A stretch of DNA of 40,195 nt from an uncultured Prevotella sp. (GCF_937863835.1 NZ_CALMHT010000057.1:1-40195), one strand, 5' to 3'; positions 25,741 to 34,899 are shown, numbered from the stretch's first letter. Notes: generated from the sequence alone by a model not told the origin. A program made the numbers and translations.

Positions 25741-28128
25741 ATGCCGTTTAATGTAACAATGAAAAGATTCAGTATCATATTAATATTTATAATAACCGCA
25801 TTATCTCCTACCCTTGCTGACAGTTTTACACTGACAGGAAAAGTTGTGGATGAAAACATGTCACCTGTCGAACTGGCGTCTGTGATATGCAAGGCACAGG
25901 GTAAGATGGTGATGTCAGATCTGAAGGGCGGGTTCAGCATCAAACTGCGGTCCGCCGACTCAGTTATCGTCAGGGTTTCCATGATCGGCTTTCAGACCAA
26001 ACGACTCTGTTATAAGCATCCCAAGGGCAAAATGACCGTTATGATACAGTTGTCCAGCATGGCTGCTCTCGGAGAGGTCGTCGTCACCGAAAAGCGGCGG
26101 CAGACCGGACAGACACAGGAACTGGATACCAAGGACCTGAAGATGACACCCTCGGCCAGCGGCAATGCCGTGGAGGAAATGATACAGAGCCAGGCGGGTG
26201 TTTCCACCCACAATGAACTGTCGTCGCAATACAATGTGCGCGGAGGCAGTTTCGACGAAAACAGCGTATATATCAACAATGTGGAAGTGTATCGTCCGTT
26301 CCTCGTCAGAAGCGGTGAACAGGAAGGGTTGAGCATCATCAATCCCGACATGGTGGAAAAGGTAGCTTTCTCCACCGGCGGTTTCGAAGCCAAATACGGC
26401 GACAAGATGTCGTCGGCACTGGATATCACATACAAGCGTCCCACCCGGTTCGAAGGCAACGTTCAGGCCAGTCTTTTGGGCGCAAGCGGATACGTGGGTA
26501 TAGCCACTAAGAAACTGTCGTGGACCAACGGCATCCGATACAAGACCAACCGGTATCTGTTGGGTTCGCTCGACACAAAAGGTGAATACGATCCCCGTTT
26601 TCTCGATTATCAGACCTACCTCAGTTATCGACCCAACAAGAGATGGACAGTCGACTTCATAGGCAATATATCCGAAAATCATTACAATTTCACACCCGAG
26701 GACAGAGAGACATCCTTCGGAACCCTCGAAGACGTGAAGAAGTTTAAAGTGTATTTCGACGGACAGGAAAAAGACCTTTTCCGCACCTTTTTCGGCACGT
26801 TGAATATCACACGCAACTTCGGCGACAGTACCAAACTGTCATTCTTGGCATCGGCGTTCACCACCAAAGAACAGGAGACGTATGACATACAGGGACAATA
26901 TTGGCTGACACAGACCGAAACGACCGACAATCTGGCCGTCGGCACGTATATGGAACATGCGCGCAACTATCTCAAAGCCAATGTCGGCAGTTTTAAACTG
27001 CTGTTCGACCATACATGGAAAGCCCATCACCTGTTGGCTGGCATCACCTATAAGATTGAGCATGTCACCGAAAACAGCAATGAATATGAGATGAGAGACT
27101 CCAGCGGATATTCTGTTCCTCACACGGGCACCAACCTGCAGATGATCTACACGATGAAAGCCGAGAACACACTCAATTCCGACCGACTCGAAACATTCGT
27201 ACAGGATACATATAAGTTTAAGTCATCCGGAGGCACATTCTATACACTCAATTACGGAGTCCGTTTCAGTCGATGGAGTTTCAACAAAGAGAGTCTCTTC
27301 AGTCCCCGTCTGTCGTTGGCAATCATCCCCGCAAAGAACGAGAACATGACTTTCAGATTTGCTACAGGACTTTACTACCAATCTCCTTTCTTTAAGGAAC
27401 TTAGAGATACCACTACTGTCAACGGAATCACGTATGCCACACTCAATGACAAAGTGAAGAGTCAACGGTCCATTCACTTCGTCGCCGGGTTCGATTACAG
27501 GTTCAGGATGGGAGAACGACTGTATATGTTTACCGCCGAAGCCTACTATAAAGCGTTGTCCAATCTCATCCCTTACAATGTGAGCAATGTCAAGATCGTC
27601 TACGACAGCAAGAACCAGTGTGACGGTCATGCCATGGGACTAGATATGAAACTCTACGGTGAATTCGTGCCAGGCACCAACGCATGGATCAGTCTATCAC
27701 TGATGGACACGCAGGAGAAGTTGAACGGCAAGAGCATCCCTATGCCCTCCGACCAGAAGTTCGCCTTCAGTCTCTTTTTCCCTGATTTCTTCCCCGGCAC
27801 CACCCGATGGAAGATGGCTCTCAAACTGGCTTACGCCGACGGACTGCCCTTCGGAGCACCGCACCGGGGACTCGAACAGCAGACATTCAGGGCACCCGCC
27901 TACAAGCGTGTCGACATCGGCATGAGCTACTGTCTTTACGACAATGTGGAAAGAAAGAAAGCATCCGTATTCAAGGATATATGGTTGGGTGTCGACTGCC
28001 TGAACCTGCTCGATATCAATAATGTGAATTCATATTATTGGGTAACCGATGTCACCAGTCACCAGTATGCAGTGCCCAATTATCTTACGGGTAGGCAAAT
28101 CAATGCCAAAATACTGTTTGAGTTTTAA
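25741..28128 (+). CDS. TonB-dependent receptor with carboxypeptidase-regulatory-like domain
   Basis: This 795-aa outer-membrane receptor has a signal peptide (MKRFSIILIFIITALSPTLA; a start at 25759 would give exactly this). A beta-sandwich of the CarboxypepD-reg type follows (about 27-110, FTLTGKVVDENMSPVELASV). The plug (about 125-235) includes NAVEEMIQSQAGVSTHNELS and VRGGSFDENSVYINNVEVY, and a 22-strand-type barrel ends in aromatic FEF. No SusD partner follows and the ligand is unknown. The gene lies 42 nt after the TrmH-type gene, with no clear promoter between. Confidence 0.92.
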   Translation: MPFNVTMKRFSIILIFIITALSPTLADSFTLTGKVVDENMSPVELASVICKAQGKMVMSDLKGGFSIKLRSADSVIVRVSMIGFQTKRLCYKHPKGKMTVMIQLSSMAALGEVVVTEKRRQTGQTQELDTKDLKMTPSASGNAVEEMIQSQAGVSTHNELSSQYNVRGGSFDENSVYINNVEVYRPFLVRSGEQEGLSIINPDMVEKVAFSTGGFEAKYGDKMSSALDITYKRPTRFEGNVQASLLGASGYVGIATKKLSWTNGIRYKTNRYLLGSLDTKGEYDPRFLDYQTYLSYRPNKRWTVDFIGNISENHYNFTPEDRETSFGTLEDVKKFKVYFDGQEKDLFRTFFGTLNITRNFGDSTKLSFLASAFTTKEQETYDIQGQYWLTQTETTDNLAVGTYMEHARNYLKANVGSFKLLFDHTWKAHHLLAGITYKIEHVTENSNEYEMRDSSGYSVPHTGTNLQMIYTMKAENTLNSDRLETFVQDTYKFKSSGGTFYTLNYGVRFSRWSFNKESLFSPRLSLAIIPAKNENMTFRFATGLYYQSPFFKELRDTTTVNGITYATLNDKVKSQRSIHFVAGFDYRFRMGERLYMFTAEAYYKALSNLIPYNVSNVKIVYDSKNQCDGHAMGLDMKLYGEFVPGTNAWISLSLMDTQEKLNGKSIPMPSDQKFAFSLFFPDFFPGTTRWKMALKLAYADGLPFGAPHRGLEQQTFRAPAYKRVDIGMSYCLYDNVERKKASVFKDIWLGVDCLNLLDINNVNSYYWVTDVTSHQYAVPNYLTGRQINAKILFEF

Positions 28129-28191
28129 TGTTAATTATTAGTATTCTTTCTTTGAAATTACCTTACTTTGTCTAATTTCTATTAATTATAT

Positions 28192-28222
28192 TTTGATATT
28201 AGCCGAAATTAATGTATCTTTG
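28192..28222 (+). promoter_or_regulatory. promoter of the methylmalonyl-CoA operon
   Basis: TTTG (28192-28195), a 19-nt spacer and TATCTTTG (28215-28222) form a consensus promoter. The leader to the ATG at 28265 is about 37 nt, so an in-frame start at 28193 is excluded. Confidence 0.75.
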
Positions 28223-28264
28223 TCTCCAATTTGTGAATACAAAATAACTATAAATAATAAGAAT

Positions 28265-28669
28265 ATGAAAATTTCACACATTGAACATCTGGGCATCGCA
28301 GTACAGAGTATTGAAGAGGCCCTCCCTTATTTTGAAAATGTCTTAGGACTGAAGTGTTACAACATCGAAGAAGTAGCCGACCAGAAGGTGAAGACTGCGT
28401 TTCTGAAGTGCGGTGAGGTCAAACTGGAACTGCTTGAACCGACATCACCAGAGAGTACCATTCAGAAATGGCTCGACAAAGGCAACCACGGTGTGCATCA
28501 TGTCGCTTTCTGTATAGAAGACGGTGTAGCCAACGCGTTGGCTGAATGTGACGAAAAAGGAATCAGACTGATCGACAAGGCCCCGAGAAAAGGAGCAGAG
28601 AGTCTGAACATCGCATTCCTTCACCCGAAATCTACAGAAGGTATCCTGACAGAACTTTGCGAACATTAA
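28265..28669 (+). CDS. mce: methylmalonyl-CoA epimerase
   Basis: This 134-aa vicinal-oxygen-chelate protein interconverts (S)- and (R)-methylmalonyl-CoA, linking methylmalonyl-CoA mutase to decarboxylation. It begins ISHIEHLGIAVQSIEEALPY (metal ligand His8), continues with KLELLEPTSPEST and NHGVHHVAFCIED (second His), and ends GILTELCEH (Glu ligand). Size and ends match the family. It is the first gene of an operon with the decarboxylase subunits, 25 nt before the carboxyltransferase gene. Confidence 0.94.
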   Translation: MKISHIEHLGIAVQSIEEALPYFENVLGLKCYNIEEVADQKVKTAFLKCGEVKLELLEPTSPESTIQKWLDKGNHGVHHVAFCIEDGVANALAECDEKGIRLIDKAPRKGAESLNIAFLHPKSTEGILTELCEH

Positions 28670-28694
28670 AAAACTATTCATATATCAAATAAAA

Positions 28695-30248
28695 ATGAGT
28701 AAACAATTAGAAAAAATCAAAGAGTTGATCGCCAATCGCGAGAAAGCTCGTATCGGCGGTGGCGAGAAAGCTATTGATAAGCAGCACGCACGCGGCAAAT
28801 ACACTGCAAGAGAACGTATTGATATGCTGCTCGACGAGGGCAGTTTTGAAGAGTATGACATGTTTAAACTGCACCGCTGTACCAACTTCGGTATGGAGAA
28901 GAAGCAGTTTCTGGGCGACGGCGTCGTAGCTGGTTCAGGTACCATAGCAGGCCGTCTCGTATTTATCTTCGCACAGGATTTCACTGTCAACGGAGGTTCT
29001 CTGTCAGAGACCATGGCACAGAAGATATGTAAAGTGATGGATATGGCCATGAAGATGGGTGCACCAGTTATCGGAATCAATGATTCAGGTGGCGCACGTA
29101 TTCAGGAAGGTATCTGCGCACTAGCCGGTTTCGGTGAGATTTTCGAGCGCAATATTCTCGCATCAGGTGTTATTCCACAGATTTCAGGTATCTTCGGTCC
29201 TTGCGCCGGTGGAGCTGTATACTCTCCTGCCCTGACCGACTTCACCCTGATGATGGAGAACACATCTTATATGTTCCTTACAGGTCCTAAGGTTGTCAAG
29301 ACTGTAACCGGTGAGGACATCGACCAGGAACACCTCGGTGGTGCATCCGTCCACTCTACCAAGAGTGGTGTAACCCACTTCACAGCAGCTACAGAGGAAG
29401 AGGCCATGGAGATGATCAAATCCCTGTTGAGCTATATTCCAAGTAACAATATGGAGGAAGCTCCACGTAAGGAATGTACAGACCCTGTAGACCGCAAGGA
29501 AGACCTGTTGAACGAGATACTTCCCGACAACCCCAACGAGGCTTACGATATGTATAAGGTTATCGCATCCATTACGGATAACGGCGAATTCTTCGAAGTT
29601 CAGCCTAAGTTTGCCAAGAACATCATCGTAGGTTTTGCCCGTTTCAACGGACAGAGCGTAGGTATCGTTGCCAATCAACCGTCATGCTATGCCGGTGTGC
29701 TCGATGTCAATGCCAGCCGCAAGGGTGCCCGTTTCGTCAGATTCTGCGATGCGTTCAACATTCCTATCGTCTCTTTGGTCGACGTACCGGGATTCCTTCC
29801 AGGTACAGGTCAGGAATACAACGCCGTCATCCTGCACGGAGCTCAGTTGCTCTACGCCTATGGTGAAGCTACAGTTCCAAAGATCACCATCACGCTCCGC
29901 AAGAGTTATGGTGGAAGTCATATCGTCATGGGCTGCAAACAGTTGCGTAGCGACCTCAACTATGCTTGGCCATCAGCCGAGATAGCTGTGATGGGCGCAT
30001 CAGGTGCAGTAGCCGTATTATGTGCCAAGGAAGCCAAGGCATCCGAAGATCCTAAGGCATTCCTCGCTGAGAAGGAAGACGAATATACAGAAATGTTCGC
30101 CAATCCATATCAGGCAGCCAAGTATGGTTATATCGACGATGTAATAGAACCGCGTAATACCCGTTTCCGCATCTGTCGCGGATTGGCCCAACTGTCTACC
30201 AAACGTCAGACACTGCCAGCTAAGAAGCACGGAAATATTCCTATGTAA
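28695..30248 (+). CDS. mmdA: methylmalonyl-CoA decarboxylase/carboxyltransferase alpha subunit (MmdA/PccB-like)
   Basis: This 517-aa carboxyltransferase has the tandem crotonase-like fold of acyl-CoA carboxylase beta subunits. It moves the carboxyl group between methylmalonyl-CoA and protein-bound biotin. Visible sites are GARIQEGICALAGFGEIF, GPCAGGAVYSPALTDF (CoA-side oxyanion hole), GGASVHSTKSG, and in the second half VDVPGFLPGTGQEY with KSYGGSHIVMGCK. Position between the epimerase and a biotin carrier, in a fermentative Bacteroidales, favours the decarboxylase role over propionyl-CoA carboxylase, because no biotin carboxylase gene is present here. Confidence 0.92.
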   Translation: MSKQLEKIKELIANREKARIGGGEKAIDKQHARGKYTARERIDMLLDEGSFEEYDMFKLHRCTNFGMEKKQFLGDGVVAGSGTIAGRLVFIFAQDFTVNGGSLSETMAQKICKVMDMAMKMGAPVIGINDSGGARIQEGICALAGFGEIFERNILASGVIPQISGIFGPCAGGAVYSPALTDFTLMMENTSYMFLTGPKVVKTVTGEDIDQEHLGGASVHSTKSGVTHFTAATEEEAMEMIKSLLSYIPSNNMEEAPRKECTDPVDRKEDLLNEILPDNPNEAYDMYKVIASITDNGEFFEVQPKFAKNIIVGFARFNGQSVGIVANQPSCYAGVLDVNASRKGARFVRFCDAFNIPIVSLVDVPGFLPGTGQEYNAVILHGAQLLYAYGEATVPKITITLRKSYGGSHIVMGCKQLRSDLNYAWPSAEIAVMGASGAVAVLCAKEAKASEDPKAFLAEKEDEYTEMFANPYQAAKYGYIDDVIEPRNTRFRICRGLAQLSTKRQTLPAKKHGNIPM

Positions 30249-30261
30249 CAGCGTTTTCATC

Positions 30262-30299
30262 AAGAAGTTGGATCTGAATTCATTCATTTCCAACTTCTT
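30262..30299 (+). promoter_or_regulatory. intercistronic hairpin between mmdA and the 52-aa subunit gene
   Basis: An 11-bp perfect stem (30262-30272 with 30289-30299) has a 16-nt loop and begins 13 nt after the mmdA stop. No T-run follows, so it more likely marks an RNA processing or stabilising site that raises mmdA over the small downstream gene. Partial attenuation is the alternative. Confidence 0.5.
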
Positions 30300-30329
30300 A
30301 TATTTATTAATGAAAATAAAAGTAATAGA

Positions 30330-30488
30330 ATGGCAAAGGAAGATAAAAACATATATGCAGCCATCGCGTTGGCTCTGCATGAGTACATGGGTAACAATGT
30401 CCATGATGAGGAATCCGGCAAGATCACGATTGTTCGCCGTCATACTCAATGGAATGAACGTATGATGATGATGACTCTTCATCCGTAA
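30330..30488 (+). CDS. 52-aa decarboxylase accessory peptide (OadG/MmdE-like tail)
   Basis: The peptide begins MAKEDKNIYAAIALALHEYM and ends RRHTQWNERMMMMTLHP. The pattern of an Ala/Leu helix followed by I-x-I-V-R-R-x-x-x-x-W resembles the C-terminal tail of OadG-type gamma/delta subunits and the tiny epsilon subunit MmdE of Veillonella methylmalonyl-CoA decarboxylase, which holds the soluble and membrane parts together. It lacks the N-terminal membrane helix of full OadG. Position between mmdA and the biotin carrier strengthens the call; homology itself is only suggested by this short pattern. Confidence 0.7.
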   Translation: MAKEDKNIYAAIALALHEYMGNNVHDEESGKITIVRRHTQWNERMMMMTLHP

Positions 30489-30516
30489 CAGAAACTAAAT
30501 AGTAAACACATAAAAT

Positions 30517-30951
30517 ATGAAAGAATATAAGTATACAATCAACGGTAAGAAATACGAAGTCGCTATCAAAGGCATAGAAGATAACATAGCAGACATTACC
30601 GTCAACGGCGAAGAATACAAGGTGGAAATGGAAAAACAGGCCGAACCCGAAAAGAAGAAAGTAGTAGTTCGTCCTGCAGCCCCCGCTCCTGCCCAGTCTG
30701 CCGCTCCTGCTAGTGCAGCCGGTGCCAAGGTCAACACAGCCAACGCCATCAAAGCTCCGCTTCCAGGTGTAGTGACAGAAATCAAGGTTGCCGTGGGTGA
30801 TACCGTCAGCGCCGGTGACACAGTCGTTGTACTTGAAGCCATGAAGATGGCCAACAACCTGAGCACCGAAAAGGCTGGTAAAGTAACAGCCATCCTGGTA
30901 CAGCAGGGAGAAAGTGTCATGGAAGACACTCCCCTGGTCGTTATCGAATAA
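30517..30951 (+). CDS. biotin carrier subunit (MmdC-like)
   Basis: This 144-aa biotin carboxyl carrier protein has an N-terminal beta region (YKYTINGKKYEVAIKGIEDN), an Ala/Pro-rich flexible linker (RPAAPAPAQSAAPASAAGA) and a biotinyl domain with the modified lysine in VLEAMKMANNL. The carboxyl group swings on biotin from MmdA to the acceptor site. The gene is 28 nt after the 52-aa peptide gene and is the last of the operon, closed by a strong terminator. Confidence 0.93.
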   Translation: MKEYKYTINGKKYEVAIKGIEDNIADITVNGEEYKVEMEKQAEPEKKKVVVRPAAPAPAQSAAPASAAGAKVNTANAIKAPLPGVVTEIKVAVGDTVSAGDTVVVLEAMKMANNLSTEKAGKVTAILVQQGESVMEDTPLVVIE

Positions 30952-30971
30952 TATAAAAATCAGATATCAAC

Positions 30972-31009
30972 AAAAATCCCGATTGACATTGTTCAATCGG
31001 GATTTTTTT
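30972..31009. terminator. strong terminator ending the methylmalonyl-CoA operon
   Basis: A 15-bp perfect stem (30972-30986 with 30993-31007) has a 6-nt loop, with its T-run forming the right arm and continuing to 31009. The A-rich left arm gives a T-run on the minus strand too, so it also serves panD, whose stop codon starts at the last T bases. Confidence 0.9.
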
Positions 31010-31352
31010 ATTTTACTTTGTTGTTTTCCGGGAAAACGACCGTCGGCTTGAAATGTTTCGCTTCTTCAAAATCCATCAGCGCATACGATATGATGATGAT
31101 GGTGTCGCCCACAAGAACCTTTCTTGCTGCTGCGCCGTTGAGACAGATACATCCCGTTCCACGTTTACCTTTGATTATATAAGTCTCGAATCTCTCACCG
31201 TTATTGTTGTCCACAATCTGAACTTTCTCACCAGCTATCATACCGGCGGCATCCATCAGATCTTCATCGATGGTGATACTGCCCATATAGTTGATGTTCG
31301 CTTCAGTAACCTGTACGCAATGCAACTTAGACTTTAATACTTCAATCATCAT
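31008..31352 (-). CDS. panD: aspartate 1-decarboxylase
   Basis: This 114-aa pyruvoyl enzyme makes beta-alanine from aspartate for pantothenate and CoA. The self-cleavage site is Gly24-Ser25 in [11 protein letters not shown]; Ser25 becomes the pyruvoyl group. [24 protein letters not shown] and [12 protein letters not shown] are family blocks. Starting at the first of two Met codons aligns the cleavage site exactly with E. coli numbering. It follows panC by 18 nt. Confidence 0.95.
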   Translation of the reverse strand: MMIEVLKSKLHCVQVTEANINYMGSITIDEDLMDAAGMIAGEKVQIVDNNNGERFETYIIKGKRGTGCICLNGAAARKVLVGDTIIIISYALMDFEEAKHFKPTVVFPENNKVK

Positions 31353-31370
31353 AACACTCAGTGACTTTTT

Positions 31371-32228
31371 TTATTTGTTTTCTTTATATTTAATATGGTC
31401 TATCAGACGTATTGGCGTCTTTCCGCAATACACGGTGATACATCCCACGATATATTCCGAATCATCCCATGATCCGACATCCTGCAACGTGTCACCGTCC
31501 ACGATCGAGAAATATTCCACTTCCAGACCCTCTACGGCATTGATGTCTTTCACCACCTTGTCGTGAGTCTCCTCTACAGTATGTTTCTTCGAATACGTCA
31601 CACTGCTTTTCAGTGCCTTGTAGATATGAGGTGCTATCGCACGTTCTTCTTCCGACAACAATGTATTGCGCGAACTGCGGGCCAGTCCGTCCTTTTCCCT
31701 TACGATCTCACACTCCACAATCTGGATATCTATACCGAGGTATTTCACCAGACATTTGATGACGGCAATCTGCTGCCAGTCTTTCTCTCCGAAATAGGCG
31801 CGTGTCGGACGCACGATATAGAACAATCGACTTACCACCTGGCATACACCGTTAAAGTGGCCCGGGCGGTGGGCACCTTCCATCACTGAAGTAACGGGAG
31901 GAAAATCGAAATGACGTGTATCGGGTGTTGGATACATCTCTTCGACCTCAGGAGCGAATACATAATCCGCGCCGCAGTCCTCGATCAGTTTACAATCCGA
32001 TTCCAAGTCACGGGGATAACTTTTTAAATCATTTTTGTCATTAAACTGTGTCGGGTTGACAAAAACAGAAACCACTGTGATGTCATTTTCAGCGACACTG
32101 CGCTTTACGAGCGATGCATGACCTGCATGTAGTGCACCCATTGTTGGTACAAGACCAATCTGTTTGCCTTCTTTGTGAGCTTCGAACAACACATTCTGAA
32201 GGTCTGCAATCTTCTGAAATACTTTCAT
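31371..32228 (-). CDS. panC: pantothenate synthetase
   Basis: This 285-aa pantoate-beta-alanine ligase uses ATP to join pantoate to the beta-alanine made by PanD. It has the HIGH-like signature [15 protein letters not shown] near residues 28-42, [42 protein letters not shown] and [15 protein letters not shown]. Length is normal. It is the first gene of panC-panD; panB is not in the window. A near-match -7 box (one base short of TAnnTTTG) lies near 32264. Confidence 0.95.
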   Translation of the reverse strand: MKVFQKIADLQNVLFEAHKEGKQIGLVPTMGALHAGHASLVKRSVAENDITVVSVFVNPTQFNDKNDLKSYPRDLESDCKLIEDCGADYVFAPEVEEMYPTPDTRHFDFPPVTSVMEGAHRPGHFNGVCQVVSRLFYIVRPTRAYFGEKDWQQIAVIKCLVKYLGIDIQIVECEIVREKDGLARSSRNTLLSEEERAIAPHIYKALKSSVTYSKKHTVEETHDKVVKDINAVEGLEVEYFSIVDGDTLQDVGSWDDSEYIVGCITVYCGKTPIRLIDHIKYKENK

Positions 32229-32379
32229 TATTACCTAAACGTTTATACGTTTTTTTAATTGAACTGCAAAATAACAACATTTTTAGCAAATATGGAAAAA
32301 ATATGGTAAAAATATGCCAATTAAAGACTCGATTTTCCTAAAATACTAGAAAAGGCAATGTTTTTCGAATTATTTTTTG

Positions 32380-32387
32380 TAACTTTG
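32380..32387 (+). promoter_or_regulatory. -7 box upstream of the GT5-like gene
   Basis: TAACTTTG matches TAnnTTTG; no TTG occurs at the -33 spacing. The ATG at 32410 follows by 22 nt. Confidence 0.55.
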
Positions 32388-32409
32388 CACTAATTTTAAA
32401 GCATAAGAA

Positions 32410-33216
32410 ATGAAGGCTAAAAAAATACTATTCGTCAATCAGGAGATAGCTCCTTATGTTCCCGATAGCGACATGGCGACCATGGGTAAGGATTTACCTC
32501 AAGCCATGCAGGAAATAGGTATGGAAGTGAGAACTTTTATGCCCAAATGGGGTAATATCAATGAAAGGCGCGGACAATTACATGAGGTAATCAGACTTTC
32601 AGGTATGAATCTTATTATAGATGATACCGATCATCCTCTGATTATTAAGGTAGCTTCCATTCCGACGACCCGTATCCAGGTCTATTTTATAGATAACGAC
32701 GATTATTTCACCAAGCGTCAGATGGCACACGACGAACTGGGTGAAGAATATCCGGATAACGGTGAGCGTGCTATCTTTTTTGCCAGAGGTGTGCTTGAGA
32801 CGGTCAAGAAGCTCCGTTGGACTCCCGACATTATTCTTTGTCAGGGTTGGATGGGAGCCGTGATACCTCTTTATGTGAAGACGGCCTATCACGACGAACC
32901 TTCTTTCGCCAATGCTAAAGTAGTGTCATCCCTGTTCACCAATACATTAAAAGGTGATCTCGGCGACAACTTCAAGCAGTGTGTCGATTTCCGCGATGCC
33001 AAATCAGAGTTACTGGATAAGTATAATGAAAAGTTCGATTTCACAGAACTTGGTAAACTGGCCATCGATTATTCCGACGGTATCATCGAGGCTGTAGCCG
33101 ATGCCAATCCGTCATTGGTGGATTATGCCGATTCAAACAAAATTCCCGTCCTGAAATATCCGGGAGAAGCATATACCGACGCATACAAAGACTTTTTTGA
33201 AAAGATACTAGGTTAA
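32410..33216 (+). CDS. GT5 N-terminal-domain protein (glycogen synthase-like, short)
   Basis: This 268-aa protein matches only the N-terminal (starch-synthase catalytic, GT5) half of bacterial glycogen synthase: KKILFVNQEIAPYVPDSDMA, VRTFMPKWGNINERRGQLHE, and VYFIDNDDYFTKR. The C-terminal GT1 domain, which holds most of the nucleotide-sugar site, is absent; normal GlgA has about 480 residues. The hallmark K-x-G-G-L-A-D loop expected after IAPYV is replaced by PDSDMAT, so the lysine that contacts ADP-glucose is missing. It is therefore probably not a working glycogen synthase alone. It ends in a normal stop and precedes the DUF4270 lipoprotein by 39 nt. Similar short proteins are commonly annotated 'glycogen synthase' in this phylum. 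Confidence 0.85.
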   Translation: MKAKKILFVNQEIAPYVPDSDMATMGKDLPQAMQEIGMEVRTFMPKWGNINERRGQLHEVIRLSGMNLIIDDTDHPLIIKVASIPTTRIQVYFIDNDDYFTKRQMAHDELGEEYPDNGERAIFFARGVLETVKKLRWTPDIILCQGWMGAVIPLYVKTAYHDEPSFANAKVVSSLFTNTLKGDLGDNFKQCVDFRDAKSELLDKYNEKFDFTELGKLAIDYSDGIIEAVADANPSLVDYADSNKIPVLKYPGEAYTDAYKDFFEKILG

Positions 33217-33255
33217 CTAACAAATAATAGTTCATTAAGAAATATAAAAACTTCA

Positions 33256-34746
33256 ATGAAAGCAAAACTCTTAACGGTAATTGGTGTAATAGCGTTTACG
33301 CTTGCCGCCTGTGATGATAACACAGTGGAGATGGGAACATCCATCACTCCCCAATCAGATAGTCTCAATGTCGCTGTCGATACATTTACGGTATCTACTA
33401 ATTCCGTATTGGCCGATTCCGTATTGGCGCGTACGGCTACGGGATATATCGGCAAAGTGAAGGATCCTGAAACAGGTTCGTATATATCATCCGACTTTAT
33501 GACTCAGTTTGGTATTATCGAGAATTATCAGTTTCCTGCAGAGGATTCCATCATCAGCAAAGTCAACGGCAAGGTGGTTGCCGACTCATGTGATATACGT
33601 CTCTTTGTCAAGAGTTTCTATGGTGACTCGCTCAATCTCATGAAACTGACGGCTTACGAACTCGCCAAACCGGTAGAGGAAGGTACCAATTACTACACCA
33701 ACTATTCCATCGAGAACAACGGTTATATCCGCAGCAAGAGCAATGGCGGCATCGAGAAAGACAAATCCTATACGCTTGTTGACCTGAACGTGGATTACGA
33801 CACCCGTTATTCGTCAAGTTATTCCAGAAATATACGTATACCGCTCAATTCGCCATATACAGACAAGAACAACGTCACATACAGCAATCTCGGTACTTAT
33901 CTCATGCGTAAGTATTATGATGAGAAGAACAGCGGCAACTATAAGAATTCGTACAATTTCATCCATAAGGTCCTGCCCGGATTCTATTTTAAGACGAAGA
34001 GCGGACTAGGCAATATGGTCTATGTTGATGTGGCAAAGGTTAATGTCTATTATCGACTGCTGCACAATACCTTCGATACGACCGATTCTGTATACAAGGA
34101 TTCCATCTATCATGTATCTACATCCTTTGCCGGCACGGAAGAAGTGTTGCAGACCAATCATATCAGCAATGATACCAAAAGTATCAACAAGTTGGTTGCC
34201 GACCAATCGTGCACTTACCTGAAGACGCCTGCCGGCATCTTTACGGAGATGTCAATACCGGTCAGCAGTATATACAAGAATCACGAGAACGATACGTTGA
34301 ATACGGCGAAGGTAGTCCTGACAAGATTAAACAACAATACCCAGGATCAATATAGTCTGAGTATCCCTTCTACCCTGCTGATGATTGAAAAAGACAGTCT
34401 GTATTCTTTCTTCGAGAAAGAGAAAATTGCCAATTACAAGAATTCGTTCCTGTCCTCTTATTCCAGCACATACAATACGTATACGTTCAACAATTTCAGC
34501 GGACTTGTTTCTGATATATGGAGAAAGAGAAATGCCGGAGTCGTATCCGATGCCAACTGGGAACAGAAGCATCCCAACTGGAACAAGGTGGTACTGGTGC
34601 CCGTCTCCACGACATATAGCACATTGAGTTCATCTTCAGTACTCACCAAGGTGGTGCACGATATGTCGCTCAGCAGCACCCGACTGGTCGGTGGCGACAC
34701 CAAGTTGAAGATGAGTGTCGTCTACAGTAAGTTTATCAGTAAATAA
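33256..34746 (+). CDS. DUF4270 lipoprotein
   Basis: This 496-aa surface-directed lipoprotein has signal MKAKLLTVIGVIAFTLAAC with lipid-bearing Cys19, and is followed by DDNTVEMGTSITPQSDSLNV, typical of DUF4270 proteins (D-x-G-x...P.sD). The body is serine-, tyrosine- and asparagine-rich with predicted beta strands and no catalytic motif I can name. The family is found in Bacteroidota and its function is not established. It lies downstream of the GT5-like gene, probably in one transcript, with a 45-aa peptide after it. Confidence 0.85.
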   Translation: MKAKLLTVIGVIAFTLAACDDNTVEMGTSITPQSDSLNVAVDTFTVSTNSVLADSVLARTATGYIGKVKDPETGSYISSDFMTQFGIIENYQFPAEDSIISKVNGKVVADSCDIRLFVKSFYGDSLNLMKLTAYELAKPVEEGTNYYTNYSIENNGYIRSKSNGGIEKDKSYTLVDLNVDYDTRYSSSYSRNIRIPLNSPYTDKNNVTYSNLGTYLMRKYYDEKNSGNYKNSYNFIHKVLPGFYFKTKSGLGNMVYVDVAKVNVYYRLLHNTFDTTDSVYKDSIYHVSTSFAGTEEVLQTNHISNDTKSINKLVADQSCTYLKTPAGIFTEMSIPVSSIYKNHENDTLNTAKVVLTRLNNNTQDQYSLSIPSTLLMIEKDSLYSFFEKEKIANYKNSFLSSYSSTYNTYTFNNFSGLVSDIWRKRNAGVVSDANWEQKHPNWNKVVLVPVSTTYSTLSSSSVLTKVVHDMSLSSTRLVGGDTKLKMSVVYSKFISK

Positions 34747-34754
34747 CCACGGTG

Positions 34755-34892
34755 ATGGCAGATAATTATTTGGAGAACCATCGTGACGAGTACGAGAAGA
34801 GGAAAGCACTCTGGTTGAAGAATAAAGGTCGCGCCAAAAGGGTGATTCAAATTAAAAGAGATATAAAGAAGCCTGATGATGAGGCTCTATAG
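34755..34892 (+). CDS. 45-aa basic small protein (MADNYLE type)
   Basis: The peptide begins MADNYLENHRDEYEKRKALW and ends IKRDIKKPDDEAL. It has a charged helical pattern with no membrane segment. Small Bacteroidota proteins starting MADN[FY]LE exist in databases, sometimes mislabelled 'dehydrogenase'; this is from memory and unproven here. It begins 8 nt after the DUF4270 stop and a strong terminator follows 7 nt after its own stop, so it is probably the last gene of that transcript. Confidence 0.65.
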   Translation: MADNYLENHRDEYEKRKALWLKNKGRAKRVIQIKRDIKKPDDEAL

Positions 34893-34899
34893 ATAAAAT

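Noticed and set aside
25741..28128. SusC of a polysaccharide utilisation locus
   Set aside because: No SusD, glycoside hydrolase or sensor follows; the next genes are a metabolic operon. The receptor is also shorter than typical SusC proteins.
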